Source: Mycosarcoma maydis
Taxonomy: Eukaryota > Basidiomycota > Ustilaginomycetes > Ustilaginales
NCBI RefSeq assembly: GCF_000328475.2
Contig: NC_026491.1
Span: 248,001-312,000, forward strand
Direction: 5' to 3'
Length of the DNA: 64,000 bases
Position numbers and translations under genes: made by a program. The notes beneath the pieces were generated by a model. It did no database searches and was not told the origin of the DNA. It saw only the letters and a program-made list of their open reading frames with translations. Shown here in pieces: positions 1 to 8,456 of this stretch. Each line of letters opens with the position of its first letter. Positions within the stretch are counted from its first letter, which is position 1.

Positions 1-124
1 AAAGTGCAAGCGTCGGTGCAGCCGGATTGCTGTCGTCCGAGCGCCAGTCGTCGTAATCGTTGTCGTCAATCGAGGAGTCCGATTCAGAGGCCGAGATGTA
101 GTCCGATGGATCTTTGTGTGCCAT
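1..124 (-). CDS. N-terminus of an acidic protein, cut by the window edge
   Basis: Reading leftwards from an ATG at 124-122, the frame stays open to the window edge and gives 41 residues beginning MAHKDPSDYISASESD. It is rich in Asp/Ser and contains a DYDDWRSDD stretch. A short acidic leader with a Trp in an Asp-rich context resembles the start of fungal PRMT3-type arginine methyltransferases, which have an acidic leader before a C2H2 finger. That is only a resemblance; the diagnostic domains would lie outside the window. The next gene lies on the same strand 450 bp downstream. I am fairly sure this is coding (clean start, strong composition) but do not assign a function. Confidence 0.55.
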   Translation of the reverse strand, partial: MAHKDPSDYISASESDSSIDDNDYDDWRSDDSNPAAPTLAL

Positions 125-222
125 TTTGCTTGCTACAGCTCGGTCGTGATATTCAAAATCAGGTGGTAGTTTCAAGTTGATGCGTTGATGCTGATGAAAA
201 GCAAAAACATTCATCATTCATC

Positions 223-253
223 ATTCGTGATTCGTGATTCGTGATTCGTGATT
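223..253. repeat. ATTCGTG heptamer array, 4.4 copies
   Basis: Four perfect tandem copies of ATTCGTG followed by ATT. The same heptamer, or its complement CACGAAT, recurs in most other spacers of the window. Confidence 0.95.
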
Positions 254-265
254 GCGTGTCAAAGT

Positions 266-314
266 CACCAGTCACCAGTCACCAGTCACCAGTCGTCAGT
301 CGTCAGTCATCAGT
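266..314. repeat. CACCAGT/CGTCAGT heptamer array, 7 copies in register
   Basis: Four copies of CACCAGT, two of CGTCAGT and one of CATCAGT follow without a break in 7-nt register. The last 24 nt (291-314) recur identically at 57526-57549, just upstream of palC. Confidence 0.95.
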
Positions 315-574
315 GTGAGTGTGGAGCGGATTTCTCAGAGTTTTTTTTGAGTTTTTTTTCTTTGCTTTTTTTGTTTCATTTTTTTCTTCTTGTTTCCGGA
401 TCTTCAGCGTGATTCGTGATTGAGCTGCCAGATTCGTGAATTTTTACCGACTTGTGATTGAAAAGGAACGACGTTCACGGTTGGTGCGTTCGTGTTGTAA
501 TCGCTAGGATGTTGTATGTACAAGCATGTGAGCGCAAGGAGACATCATGCACGGAGAGAGGCGTTGAAATCGAA

Positions 575-3500
575 TCACGCCTCGAAAACACCCGCGACGA
601 CGGTTAGCATCATGACGTCGATCTCTGGATGGTTGTCTTGCATGTATCTGTCCATCTGTATGAACGTGTTCATTGCTGGTCTATCAGCGGCGGTATTTGA
701 CTTGTGCTGAGGGAACATTTCGTCGGCCACGAGACCAGAGGCGTCGATCCACAATTTCGAAGCGTCCCTCGGCTCGGTCGAGTCTAGCTTGACGAGTCTA
801 CCTGAACTAGGTGCGGATTTCTTCAACTTGTCAATAATTCGCGAGCTAGTTCTTGGTTTGGCAGCAGCCAGTTGATCTGGTTCAAGACGAAGCACTAGGT
901 CAATGGACCACGAATAGATGCCGTGACGAGCGACGCTCTTGAGGTGGTGACGCTGGTATCCGGCGGGTGGAGCGCTCGGAAGATTCCAGCTGAGAATCTC
1001 AGCATCAAACGCGACAACCGACCAGATAACCCCAGGATGGTTCATCTCTAACGTCAAGCTGCGCGTGCGCGCCTCGAGATCGATTACCTCGTTGACCGCT
1101 TTTACAGTGAAGTGGTACGTTTCTGGTGCAGGATCGGCGTACTTTGTGCTGAAGGAAGCGGGTGGGCCGGGCAACTGGAACTTGTACGGCGTGAGGAAGG
1201 CCGAGACGGGGTAGAGGATGTCAAAGTCTGGATTGTAGTCGTTCATCTCCATCAAGCTCGCCTGGCTCTCGGACGAGATGCCAAATTGTGACTGAAGCTC
1301 GTCAGAGAGTGCTTTGAAGCCGGGCGCCGGATCGGCAGCACCGACGTTCATAAACCACTGGTTCGAGGTGATGTTCTCCACCTGGTGAACAAAGAGTCGT
1401 TTCGGGTGCGCTTCGTCGAAAGGTTTCCATCCAGGACTGGCAAATACGGCCATGACGGCGGCGGTGACGGCGAGCAAACCTAGGATGGTGCGTTGCAGGT
1501 TCTCAGACGTGTATCGATGAGCGAGAGGAATAGCGAAGGGCAGGCTGAGGAATGAAAGAACAGCAACGATGCTGGCGATGATGTGATCGGCAGGTGATAT
1601 CTCGCCCATTCTACCCGTGAGAGGCACAAAAAGGTCGAGGAAGCTCGCCATGCCCTCGGCACCGACGATACCCGGGATAATGGTCATCAGCGGGTAGATG
1701 TACGCCGAGACGCGCTTGTCTGGCGCAATCAGCTTATCCTCGATCTGACCTACACCGATCAGTACAAAGTCGTTAAGCGTGGTAGCGAGCGTGAACGTCA
1801 ACGAGGACAGCGCCATGAGATAAGCGCTTCCGATACCAAACGCATTCATACCGAGCAGGCCGAGGTTGAAAAAGATGCCGAGACCCGACAGACTGGAACG
1901 CTCCAAGTACGGTCGCTGGTACGGCTTGCACAGCTTGGCGGTGAGAAGCTGCACGATCAACACACCAGCAACCGCAGGGGGCGCATAGAGGAGGATAGCA
2001 AAGAATTCATGCGAGTACCACGACATGCCCTTGCCAAAAGCCCTGGTCATGATGACGGCCACAACATTGGCACCGAGCACGCCACCGATGATGGACACAA
2101 TTGCGGAAAGAGCGCTGAGGATGGTCAAGTTGAGTGCGCTGATGGCTGACTCGGAGCGGACGACTGAGGAGAGCTGGAAGTTGACAAAGGCAGATAAACC
2201 CATGACGATGCTCTTGAATGCCTTGTTCGAGATGAGAACGAAGAAGCGATTGGCGATCGAAAAGTAAATGGGCAGCGTGTGGCGTGTCTGGTGCGGCTCG
2301 ATATTGCGAAGCAGGGTATGACTGCTGTTTTTGAGGCAGAGATGTTCGATGATAGCCAGCGTGTTTTCACCGAAATGCTGAGTTGCACCAGGCTCAAGGT
2401 ACTGGGGAATGTCCTTGCGTGTGTGGTAGAAGTACGAGTTACCGACCAGGGCCATGTCGAGACCGCTGAGATTGTTGCCGTACTCGACAAACTGACGAAA
2501 GTCGGTATCGGATAGGATGAGACCGGTGGAGAAGACGTCGTTGGCGAGCACAGTTCCAAAGGGATGAGGTACATGCGAGTAGGCCTCAATCATTTCGGCG
2601 CTGGTAGCCTGGAAGAGGAGTTCGGGACCCGAGGTACCGCAAGCTTCGAGGTTGACGACGGCTTTGACGCCAGCGTTGGTCTGGTTGTGCTGGGTGATGT
2701 AGAGGTGACTGGCGTCTTGGAGCGACTCTTCGCCGTCGTTGAAGAGGAGAACGACCGAGTTGTAAAGCCTACGTCCGGTGTTGGGTAGCGTGAGCACACG
2801 AAGCGCCTCCATGAGGATGGCGACACCGATACCGTCGTCGGCTCCACCCGGGCTGGGACAGGTGCTGTCGAGATGGGCGTTGAGAAGCAGACTGTTGGCC
2901 TTGCTCTCGTCTGTACCGTCCGAGATACGTACGACGAGGTTAGACATGGAGTAGTACCGCTTCCAGACGACGTTGGACATGAAGTCGAAACGGTGGGCGC
3001 CGTCGCCGATCTGCTTGTACACCTCGACTTGGGTTTGTCCGGGTGAATCAGCAGTACCTGTGTTGTGGTGGCCCTCATAGCGACGCAGCACATTCTCGAG
3101 CCAGTTTTCGGCGTCCAGGTGTTCTTTGGTGCCGACGATACGATAGCCGATGTCGACCGAGAGGTGGTGCATCACACTGACAGCGTTGGCCTCAGAGAAC
3201 AAGTGGTAAAACTTTGGTGACTCGCCTGACGTGTTGGCAGCTTCGGAGCCGGCAATGGGTGGATGGTAGGCGGCTGCATCGGCTGGGGTGACTCCAGATG
3301 CAATGACTGCGGTTGGACCACGAGGCGAAGGAAGCTTGTAGTGGAAGTAGAGCGTGATGGAACCGAGCAAGGAAAGCAGACCGAGCACAAACAGGACGAG
3401 GAGACCTGATTTGGGCGTGCGCGTGTAGTTCTTGGGATCAACCTGACGAGCACGCTTGGCTTGAGCATACTGACGGTACTGTGCAGCAACGGCGGCCTGG

Positions 3501-3646
3501 TCTGAGGTCATGGGCGCGCCATTGGTCGAGGTAGCGTCGGCAAGGGTGACGCCGTTGGAAGGCGTGCGCGACGAAGCAACAGCTGGAGCAGCAGTTGGAG
3601 TCGCAGCCTTCTTGGGCGTGTTCCCTCTGCGTTTGTTAGAAGGCAT
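575..3646 (-). CDS. Vacuolar membrane zinc protease, Pff1-type (peptidase family M28)
   Basis: A 1023-residue protein if started at the first ATG (3646-3644, MPSNKRRGNTPKK); the frame is open further upstream but only to a TTG. Family M28 Pff1/FXNA proteases are multipass enzymes of the vacuolar membrane. The sequence shows a first membrane segment (LLVLFVLGLLSLLGSITLYF, about residues 80-105), then an M28 domain with the zinc and catalytic motifs NAHLDST, GGADDG, NDGEES and NLEACG and a late YFYHTRKD histidine, then about eight further membrane segments in the middle and a long lumenal C-terminal domain. Order and length match fungal Pff1. It is intronless. No substrate is evident from the sequence. 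Confidence 0.93.
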   Translation of the reverse strand: MPSNKRRGNTPKKAATPTAAPAVASSRTPSNGVTLADATSTNGAPMTSDQAAVAAQYRQYAQAKRARQVDPKNYTRTPKSGLLVLFVLGLLSLLGSITLYFHYKLPSPRGPTAVIASGVTPADAAAYHPPIAGSEAANTSGESPKFYHLFSEANAVSVMHHLSVDIGYRIVGTKEHLDAENWLENVLRRYEGHHNTGTADSPGQTQVEVYKQIGDGAHRFDFMSNVVWKRYYSMSNLVVRISDGTDESKANSLLLNAHLDSTCPSPGGADDGIGVAILMEALRVLTLPNTGRRLYNSVVLLFNDGEESLQDASHLYITQHNQTNAGVKAVVNLEACGTSGPELLFQATSAEMIEAYSHVPHPFGTVLANDVFSTGLILSDTDFRQFVEYGNNLSGLDMALVGNSYFYHTRKDIPQYLEPGATQHFGENTLAIIEHLCLKNSSHTLLRNIEPHQTRHTLPIYFSIANRFFVLISNKAFKSIVMGLSAFVNFQLSSVVRSESAISALNLTILSALSAIVSIIGGVLGANVVAVIMTRAFGKGMSWYSHEFFAILLYAPPAVAGVLIVQLLTAKLCKPYQRPYLERSSLSGLGIFFNLGLLGMNAFGIGSAYLMALSSLTFTLATTLNDFVLIGVGQIEDKLIAPDKRVSAYIYPLMTIIPGIVGAEGMASFLDLFVPLTGRMGEISPADHIIASIVAVLSFLSLPFAIPLAHRYTSENLQRTILGLLAVTAAVMAVFASPGWKPFDEAHPKRLFVHQVENITSNQWFMNVGAADPAPGFKALSDELQSQFGISSESQASLMEMNDYNPDFDILYPVSAFLTPYKFQLPGPPASFSTKYADPAPETYHFTVKAVNEVIDLEARTRSLTLEMNHPGVIWSVVAFDAEILSWNLPSAPPAGYQRHHLKSVARHGIYSWSIDLVLRLEPDQLAAAKPRTSSRIIDKLKKSAPSSGRLVKLDSTEPRDASKLWIDASGLVADEMFPQHKSNTAADRPAMNTFIQMDRYMQDNHPEIDVMMLTVVAGVFEA

Positions 3647-3908
3647 TCTGAGTTGCGACACAGCTGTCGTATGCGGAACAGCAGTGGTGGTCGACAAGGT
3701 ACGAGGCAGTATTCGTGATTGTAACTCACGACTGTACGCGTTTCTTCTCGAAGTGGGCCCGAGCGCAGTGCTTATTTCGTGATGAATTGTGATTCCCTTC
3801 TTCGCTTTGGCTGACGGCAGTCACCAGGCACGAATCACGAATCACGAATAATGTAAATTGACAACGTCTTCCGGAGCACACGACACAGAGAGTTGGTGTA
3901 CAAAACAG

Positions 3909-3936
3909 CATTCAGCACTCAGCACTCACGACTCAC
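3909..3936. repeat. Mixed heptamer array, 4 units
   Basis: CATTCAG, CACTCAG, CACTCAC and GACTCAC follow one another in exact 7-nt register, each differing from its neighbour by one base. Confidence 0.85.
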
Positions 3937-4152
3937 GACGACTGCCTCATGGGCAAAATAGACGCAACTGGTGTGAAGGTGTAGAAGAGCATCTATGCTT
4001 GCACCACTTTCGATCTCGAAGCACAAAGTCTGTGATGCGAAACACAAACCTTTCAGCGAGTATCGGCTTGTCAGAGCACAACCGGGTGAATCTGAGCTTC
4101 GTAGCCCCAGGTAGCATTACAGCTAGTTAGTTCGTTAACTGAAAACACGAAT

Positions 4153-4157
4153 AAAAA
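4153..4157 (-). terminator. RNA polymerase III terminator of the tRNA
   Basis: On the minus strand a run of five T begins 7 nt after the last tRNA base. This is the usual Pol III stop signal. Confidence 0.7.
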
Positions 4158-4163
4158 GGATGG

Positions 4164-4267
4164 TGACAAGAGTGGGATTCGAACCCACGCCCGAAGATAG
4201 CAGGTTTTTCTGAAGGTTCAGAATATCTTCCTTAATGCTACGCCTTAGACCACTCGGCCATCTTGCC
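4164..4267 (-). tRNA. tRNA-Leu(AAG) with a 26-nt intron
   Basis: Minus-strand cloverleaf. The acceptor GGCAAGA (4267-4261) pairs with TCTTGTC followed by discriminator A at 4164. The D-arm is GCC/GGC, the anticodon stem TAGCA/TGCTA, there is a longer class II variable region, and the T-arm is GTGGG-TTCGAAT-CCCAC. The anticodon AAG is at 4233-4231. An intron of 26 nt (4229-4204) follows position 37, and its CCTT can pair with the anticodon AAGG, as in eukaryotic pre-tRNA-Leu substrates of the splicing endonuclease. CCA is not encoded, as expected in eukaryotes. It decodes CUU, and CUC if A34 is edited to inosine. Confidence 0.95.
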
Positions 4268-4599
4268 TTTTTTTAAACTTGACGTTGAATATTGCATATA
4301 CATTTACTCAGAGCTGATATCTTGAGTTGCCACGCCAACGTTATCGTCACACTTTCGGCTGCTCGGAAGCATAACTTTGAGCAATCGTCTGAATGTGTAA
4401 CTTCTTTACATTCACGATTGACACGAGGCCTTTGTGCTTCGTGTTTTGTGCTTCCCACTAGCAGAGGAAACATGCTTTCCTCGGTCGCACGGTCCAACGA
4501 GCTGCGAACGAGCTGCGATCCTCTGTGACCAAGTGTTGAAGAGCAGTCCACCAACTTGTACCTCTTGCCTCACAAAGTCCACCCTAATCTCAGGCCAAC
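4268..4599. promoter_or_regulatory. Upstream region shared by the tRNA gene and the ACMSD-type gene
   Basis: No gene. It holds an ATTCACGATTG motif near 4410-4420 and three heptamers in register at 4431-4451 (TTTGTGC, TTCGTGT, TTTGTGC). No TATA element can be assigned with confidence. Confidence 0.45.
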
Positions 4600-5808
4600 A
4601 TGAGCAAGAGGATCCTTGTCGACTGCCACACGCACATCTACACCAAACGGCTTGTGTCGCTGCTGCGGTCGCGGACGGTGAATCCACGCATCCACACCAA
4701 CTCAACCGATGGATCCGAAAAACTCGCTATTCTTCCGCAGGAGGTCTCCGGTGGACGCACTGTCGGTGCTCAGTACTGGGATGTGGGCAACAAGGTGTCC
4801 TTCATGAACCGTCACTCGATCGATGTCAGCATCGTCTCGCTGGCGAATCCGTGGTTGGACTTTCTGGATGCTTCTCAAGCCGTACTTTCAGCCGAGGAGT
4901 GCAATGCCGATCTGGAGCAGTACTGTCATGAGGCTAGCCAACTCTTTTCCTCTTCCGAGACGAGCAGTGAGGTGGAGGCGAAAAGGAGGATCAAGGCGTT
5001 CGGTATCATGCCGCTGGCAGAGGGTGTTCATCCGAAGCAAGTTGTCCAGAGTTTAGAAACGATTGCACAGTCGCCGAGTCTGTGTGGTGCTATTCTGGGG
5101 TCGCGCGGTCTGGGAAAAGGGTTGGACGATCCTGTGCTTGAGCCAGTGTGGCAGAAAGCTGCCGAGTTACGTCTTGTGCTGTTCCTCCACCCCCATTACG
5201 GCGTCGGTGCCGATGCTTCTCAACCGTCGGGTCTATGGGGCTCGCAAGACAACGGCCACGTGCTGCCGCTCGCTCTTGGATTTCCGTTCGAAACAGCCGC
5301 CGCCACCACGCGACTCATCTTGGCTGGAGTTTTGGACCGTCATCCCGATCTGCGTCTGCTTGTCGCACACTCGGGGGGAGCACTGCCTATCCTCTCGTCG
5401 CGCTTGGCAAGTTGCGTAGCTCATGATCCCCGCGTCTGCAACCGTCTCTTACACGACCCGCGTTACTACCTCGGCAAACTCTACTACGATGCTGTAGCTT
5501 ACGGTCCCGAAGAACTCGAAGCTGTCGCCAATATCATTGGTCGTTCCGAGAGATACAAGAGTGGCACAAGCACAAACGCTCCAGTCGTGAATCAGCTGGA
5601 AAAAGGCGTGGACAGGATCATGTTTGGTACTGATCATCCCTTCTTCCCTCCCACAAAGCAGGACGGTACCGTGATCACGGATGACCAGACCGAGACGTGG
5701 AGGTCGGTAACGGAAAACTTGGACGCGATTGACCATGTTCCGAGCTGGACTCGCCAGGCCAAGTCGAGCGTGTTTGGTGAAAACGCCATCAAGTTGTTTG
5801 ACTTATAA
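4600..5808 (+). CDS. ACMSD-type amidohydrolase (metal-dependent decarboxylase)
   Basis: A 402-residue intronless protein of the amidohydrolase-2 family that includes 2-amino-3-carboxymuconate-6-semialdehyde decarboxylase (ACMSD, kynurenine pathway) and resorcylate/5-carboxyvanillate-type aromatic decarboxylases. Metal-site motifs are in the family order: HxH at residues 10-12 (VDCHTHIYT), FLHPHYG near 197, AHSGGALP near 256 and FGTDHPFF near 343, ending in VFGENAIKLF as in ACMSD. The spacing of LDRHPDLRLLVAHSGGALP and the YLGKLYYDA segment agree closely with ACMSD. It is longer than animal ACMSD (about 336) because of insertions, for instance after GTST near residue 325. It converges, 87 bp apart, on an aldehyde dehydrogenase, which fits a decarboxylase/dehydrogenase sequence, but the exact substrate is unknown. 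Confidence 0.88.
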   Translation: MSKRILVDCHTHIYTKRLVSLLRSRTVNPRIHTNSTDGSEKLAILPQEVSGGRTVGAQYWDVGNKVSFMNRHSIDVSIVSLANPWLDFLDASQAVLSAEECNADLEQYCHEASQLFSSSETSSEVEAKRRIKAFGIMPLAEGVHPKQVVQSLETIAQSPSLCGAILGSRGLGKGLDDPVLEPVWQKAAELRLVLFLHPHYGVGADASQPSGLWGSQDNGHVLPLALGFPFETAAATTRLILAGVLDRHPDLRLLVAHSGGALPILSSRLASCVAHDPRVCNRLLHDPRYYLGKLYYDAVAYGPEELEAVANIIGRSERYKSGTSTNAPVVNQLEKGVDRIMFGTDHPFFPPTKQDGTVITDDQTETWRSVTENLDAIDHVPSWTRQAKSSVFGENAIKLFDL

Positions 5809-5895
5809 GCAGATGTTCTCTCGCATGTACACATGGTCATTTGCAAACAGCTACTTTCTCAGATCCACAGCATGGCCTGCAAGTATTTAGGCAGT

Positions 5896-7713
5896 TCAGC
5901 CGTACCTGACATGCGAATGAGCTGAACATCCCAGCTTGTCAGCAGATGCGAACCAGTCTTCTGATTCGCGCATCGTTTGGTGATCAGCATAATTGATCGT
6001 GATGCTTTGCACGGTGCTGTAGGCGTTGAGCGCTTCGACGCCGTTTTCTCTGCCTAGGCCGGAAGGGTTGGCGCCGAGACTGGATGCGTTTCCGGAGACA
6101 TGACCCGTAGGAGCTATTGCGCCCCACGGACTCGAGGCGTCATTCCGATGATGCGTGTTGAGCCATATAATGCCCGCTTTGATCTGCGGTACGATGCGGT
6201 GGAAACGTGCATGATCAGTCGTCCAGACGCTTGCGCCCAGACCGAAGCGGCAATCATTGGCAAGTTGGACAGCATGTGCATCATCTCGAAACGGTACAAC
6301 ACAGACGACTGGACCAAAGATTTCTTCCTGCCAGACGGTGCTGCTGCGCAGCGCTACTTCTTGGTCGGTGGACAGAGTGCTCGAGCCGCACCTTACCGCC
6401 GAGGCGACCAGGATGGTGGGTGGGTAAAACGCGCCAGACGATAGAGCGTGGCCGTCGAATGCCGAACCACTGGGCTTTCGTCCACCGGCGATCGTCTTCC
6501 ATCCGGAGCGAGCAGCGCTTTGAACGCTAGCTTGGACCTTTTGCACATGTGCAGCGCTGATGAGCGAGCCGAGCAACGTGTCTGGGTTCTGAGGATCACC
6601 CATACGACGAGCAATGCTGTCGGCCCTATCAGCGAAGCGAATGACAAACTCGTCAAAGATCTTTTCGTGCACCAGGATTCTTGTTGCCGAGACGCACGTC
6701 TGGCCGCTCGCTACAAAAGCAGCAAACGATGCGCCGTTGACGGCCAAGTCGAGCGGACAGTCGTCCATGACGATCAGTGGCGCTTTGCCTCCGAGTTCAG
6801 TGGTGATAGGAATCAGCCTCTCGCCCGCTTGCTTTGACAAGAGCGTGCCTATCCTTGTTCCGCCGGTGAAATCAATTTTGCGAATATATGGCGATTCTAC
6901 AAGCAATTTGGCTGTCTCGGCGGCGCCAGGGAGGATTTGGACAATTCCATCTGGAATACCGGCTTGTTGGATCATAGGACCCAACTCGAGCACGGTGAGA
7001 GGAGCCACCTCGCTGGGCTTGACAATGACGCTGTTACCCGCGGCGAGCGCTGCAGCAAGCTTCTTGACCGCAATCAAGAGTGGATGATTGAAAGGCGTGA
7101 TCTGCAGAACGACGCCAAGCGGACGTCGTGCTTTGTAACCTAGCAATTGACCGCGTAAGGGTAAAGTGCTACTCTCTCCGACACGGATGAGCGATGAGTA
7201 ATAGTCAAACCATTCGTAGAGCCTAGCTAGCTGTGCGCGGAACTCTCGAATACAGCGACCTGTCTGTTGGCTTTCGAGCAGAGCGAGCTCAGGCGCCCGC
7301 TGTCGTAGAATCTGAGCTAGCCGATAGAGACATTCGGCACGAAAGTGGATCGCTTCGGGCGAAGACCAATGTCCGTGACCGTGTGCAAAGGCAGAATGTG
7401 CATCGTCGAGAGCCTGTTTCACCTGCGAGGTGGTCGGAATGGCTATGGAGCCGATGGGCAAAGTTCGAGCAGGGTCCATAATTGCGAGGCGTGATGCGCA
7501 AGAGGACGAAGTGGCCTGATGAAAGCTACCGCTGATCCATGGACCTGCGTCATGCATGCTACAAGTTGATGACGAAGAGAAGCTCGATACTTTTGAAGCG
7601 GTGATTGAGAGTGGCAATGGCAATGGCAGTTGTAACGAAGGCAAAGTAGTAGTGCTTCGAGCGCAGCGACTCGGCAACGTTCTTCGCAACTGATTCAATC
7701 GCATTTCGAGCAT
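5896..7713 (-). CDS. NAD(P)-dependent aldehyde dehydrogenase, possibly mitochondrial
   Basis: A 605-residue protein of the ALDH superfamily. The domain begins near residue 55 (GPWISGSF). Visible landmarks are ITPFNHPL in the cofactor-binding part, KPSEVAPLT, FTGGTRIG, the general-base Glu in ELGGKAP (about 305), the catalytic Cys in ASGQTC (about 338), EEIFGPVV, and the C-terminal GLGRENGVEALNAYS. The Glu-Cys spacing is normal. The first 50 residues are Arg/Ser/Leu-rich with few acids and look like a mitochondrial presequence. A loop (LSSGAFYPPTILVASAV) is followed by about 15 extra residues before TDQEVALRSS. Convergent with the ACMSD-type gene and divergent from the dioxygenase. In the kynurenine pathway ACMSD is followed by 2-aminomuconate semialdehyde dehydrogenase, so this is one candidate role; benzaldehyde/vanillin-type activity is another. 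Confidence 0.9.
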   Translation of the reverse strand: MLEMRLNQLRRTLPSRCARSTTTLPSLQLPLPLPLSITASKVSSFSSSSTCSMHDAGPWISGSFHQATSSSCASRLAIMDPARTLPIGSIAIPTTSQVKQALDDAHSAFAHGHGHWSSPEAIHFRAECLYRLAQILRQRAPELALLESQQTGRCIREFRAQLARLYEWFDYYSSLIRVGESSTLPLRGQLLGYKARRPLGVVLQITPFNHPLLIAVKKLAAALAAGNSVIVKPSEVAPLTVLELGPMIQQAGIPDGIVQILPGAAETAKLLVESPYIRKIDFTGGTRIGTLLSKQAGERLIPITTELGGKAPLIVMDDCPLDLAVNGASFAAFVASGQTCVSATRILVHEKIFDEFVIRFADRADSIARRMGDPQNPDTLLGSLISAAHVQKVQASVQSAARSGWKTIAGGRKPSGSAFDGHALSSGAFYPPTILVASAVRCGSSTLSTDQEVALRSSTVWQEEIFGPVVCVVPFRDDAHAVQLANDCRFGLGASVWTTDHARFHRIVPQIKAGIIWLNTHHRNDASSPWGAIAPTGHVSGNASSLGANPSGLGRENGVEALNAYSTVQSITINYADHQTMRESEDWFASADKLGCSAHSHVRYG

Positions 7714-7905
7714 GATGACGGTGCTGTTTTAGCACTCGCACCGCAGATCCAAGCGACGTTTCTGTTCTGTCTTGTCGGGAGTTACGTGATCTTGCGCTCG
7801 CTGTCGCTACTTGGATCACTCGCACGCTCTGTGTAAGCCGGCGTCCATCGCGGTGCACGATGGTGGTCGAAAGGAGAGAAGAAACAAGTCAGACGCTTGC
7901 ACCGT

Positions 7906-7940
7906 GCGCTTCCGTGTTCCGTGTTCCTTGTTTCACTTTC
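7906..7940. repeat. CGTGTTC-family heptamer array, 5 units
   Basis: GCGCTTC, CGTGTTC, CGTGTTC, CTTGTTT and CACTTTC follow in exact 7-nt register. The family is unrelated to ATTCGTG. Confidence 0.8.
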
Positions 7941-8030
7941 GGATGTTCGGAATCACGAATATCTTATCTTTACTTGTTATCTTTGTTATCTATTGCTGTC
8001 CTTCCATTCGTGATTCGTGTTCGTGTCCGG

Positions 8031-8079
8031 GATTGACGATTGACGATTGACGATTGACGACTCACGACTCACAACTCAC
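8031..8079. repeat. GATTGAC to GACTCAC heptamer array, 7 units
   Basis: Four identical GATTGAC units are followed in register by two GACTCAC and one AACTCAC. A single array thus shows both perfect amplification and substitution without loss of period. Confidence 0.95.
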
Positions 8080-8456
8080 GGCTGTTTGTGCCACACAGCC
8101 GCGAACGCTTTGGAGCCGGAGCGTAGTTGTGATTGCGGTCGTTCTTTGCGAGCATCCAAGCTTGCAGCGTTGGGTGCTTGTTGGGCGTGCGAATCGTGTA
8201 TCAGCAATGTGCCAAACGCTCGCTTGGCTGGGCGCAATGAGTAGAGTGCATTCATCGTACATGCTTGTAGCACCAAGGTGTTTGTCAGTCGGAGTCCAGA
8301 GTCGGTGCGGAGGGGTGCAAGCGTCGCGTGAGCATTCCCGATCTGATCAAAGACCTTGGACAACTCCAGACTACCATCTCGCTCGTTCGACGCTCGTCAA
8401 AGTTGGCAAAGATTCGTGATTCTACATATCCACGATCTTTCTGTTGAATAGTCACG

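Larger units (their letters stand above)
125..574. other. Spacer between the partial gene and pff1
   Basis: No gene is visible. It holds two heptamer arrays (223-253 and 266-314), a T-rich stretch at about 337-390 with several runs of 7-8 T, and further single ATTCGTGA motifs at about 410-440. It would contain the promoter of the edge gene and the 3' end region of pff1. Confidence 0.7.
3647..4163. other. Spacer: pff1 promoter and tRNA 3' flank
   Basis: No gene seen. It contains an ATTCGTGATT motif about 65 bp upstream of the pff1 ATG, three tandem CACGAAT heptamers near 3830-3850, and a mixed heptamer array at 3909-3936. Confidence 0.65.
7714..8456. promoter_or_regulatory. Divergent promoter region (ALDH / dioxygenase)
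   Basis: 743 bp without a credible gene. It contains heptamer arrays at 7906-7940 and 8031-8079, CACGAAT motifs near 7953 and 8010, and one ATTCGTGATT about 45 bp before the dioxygenase ATG. Confidence 0.5.
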
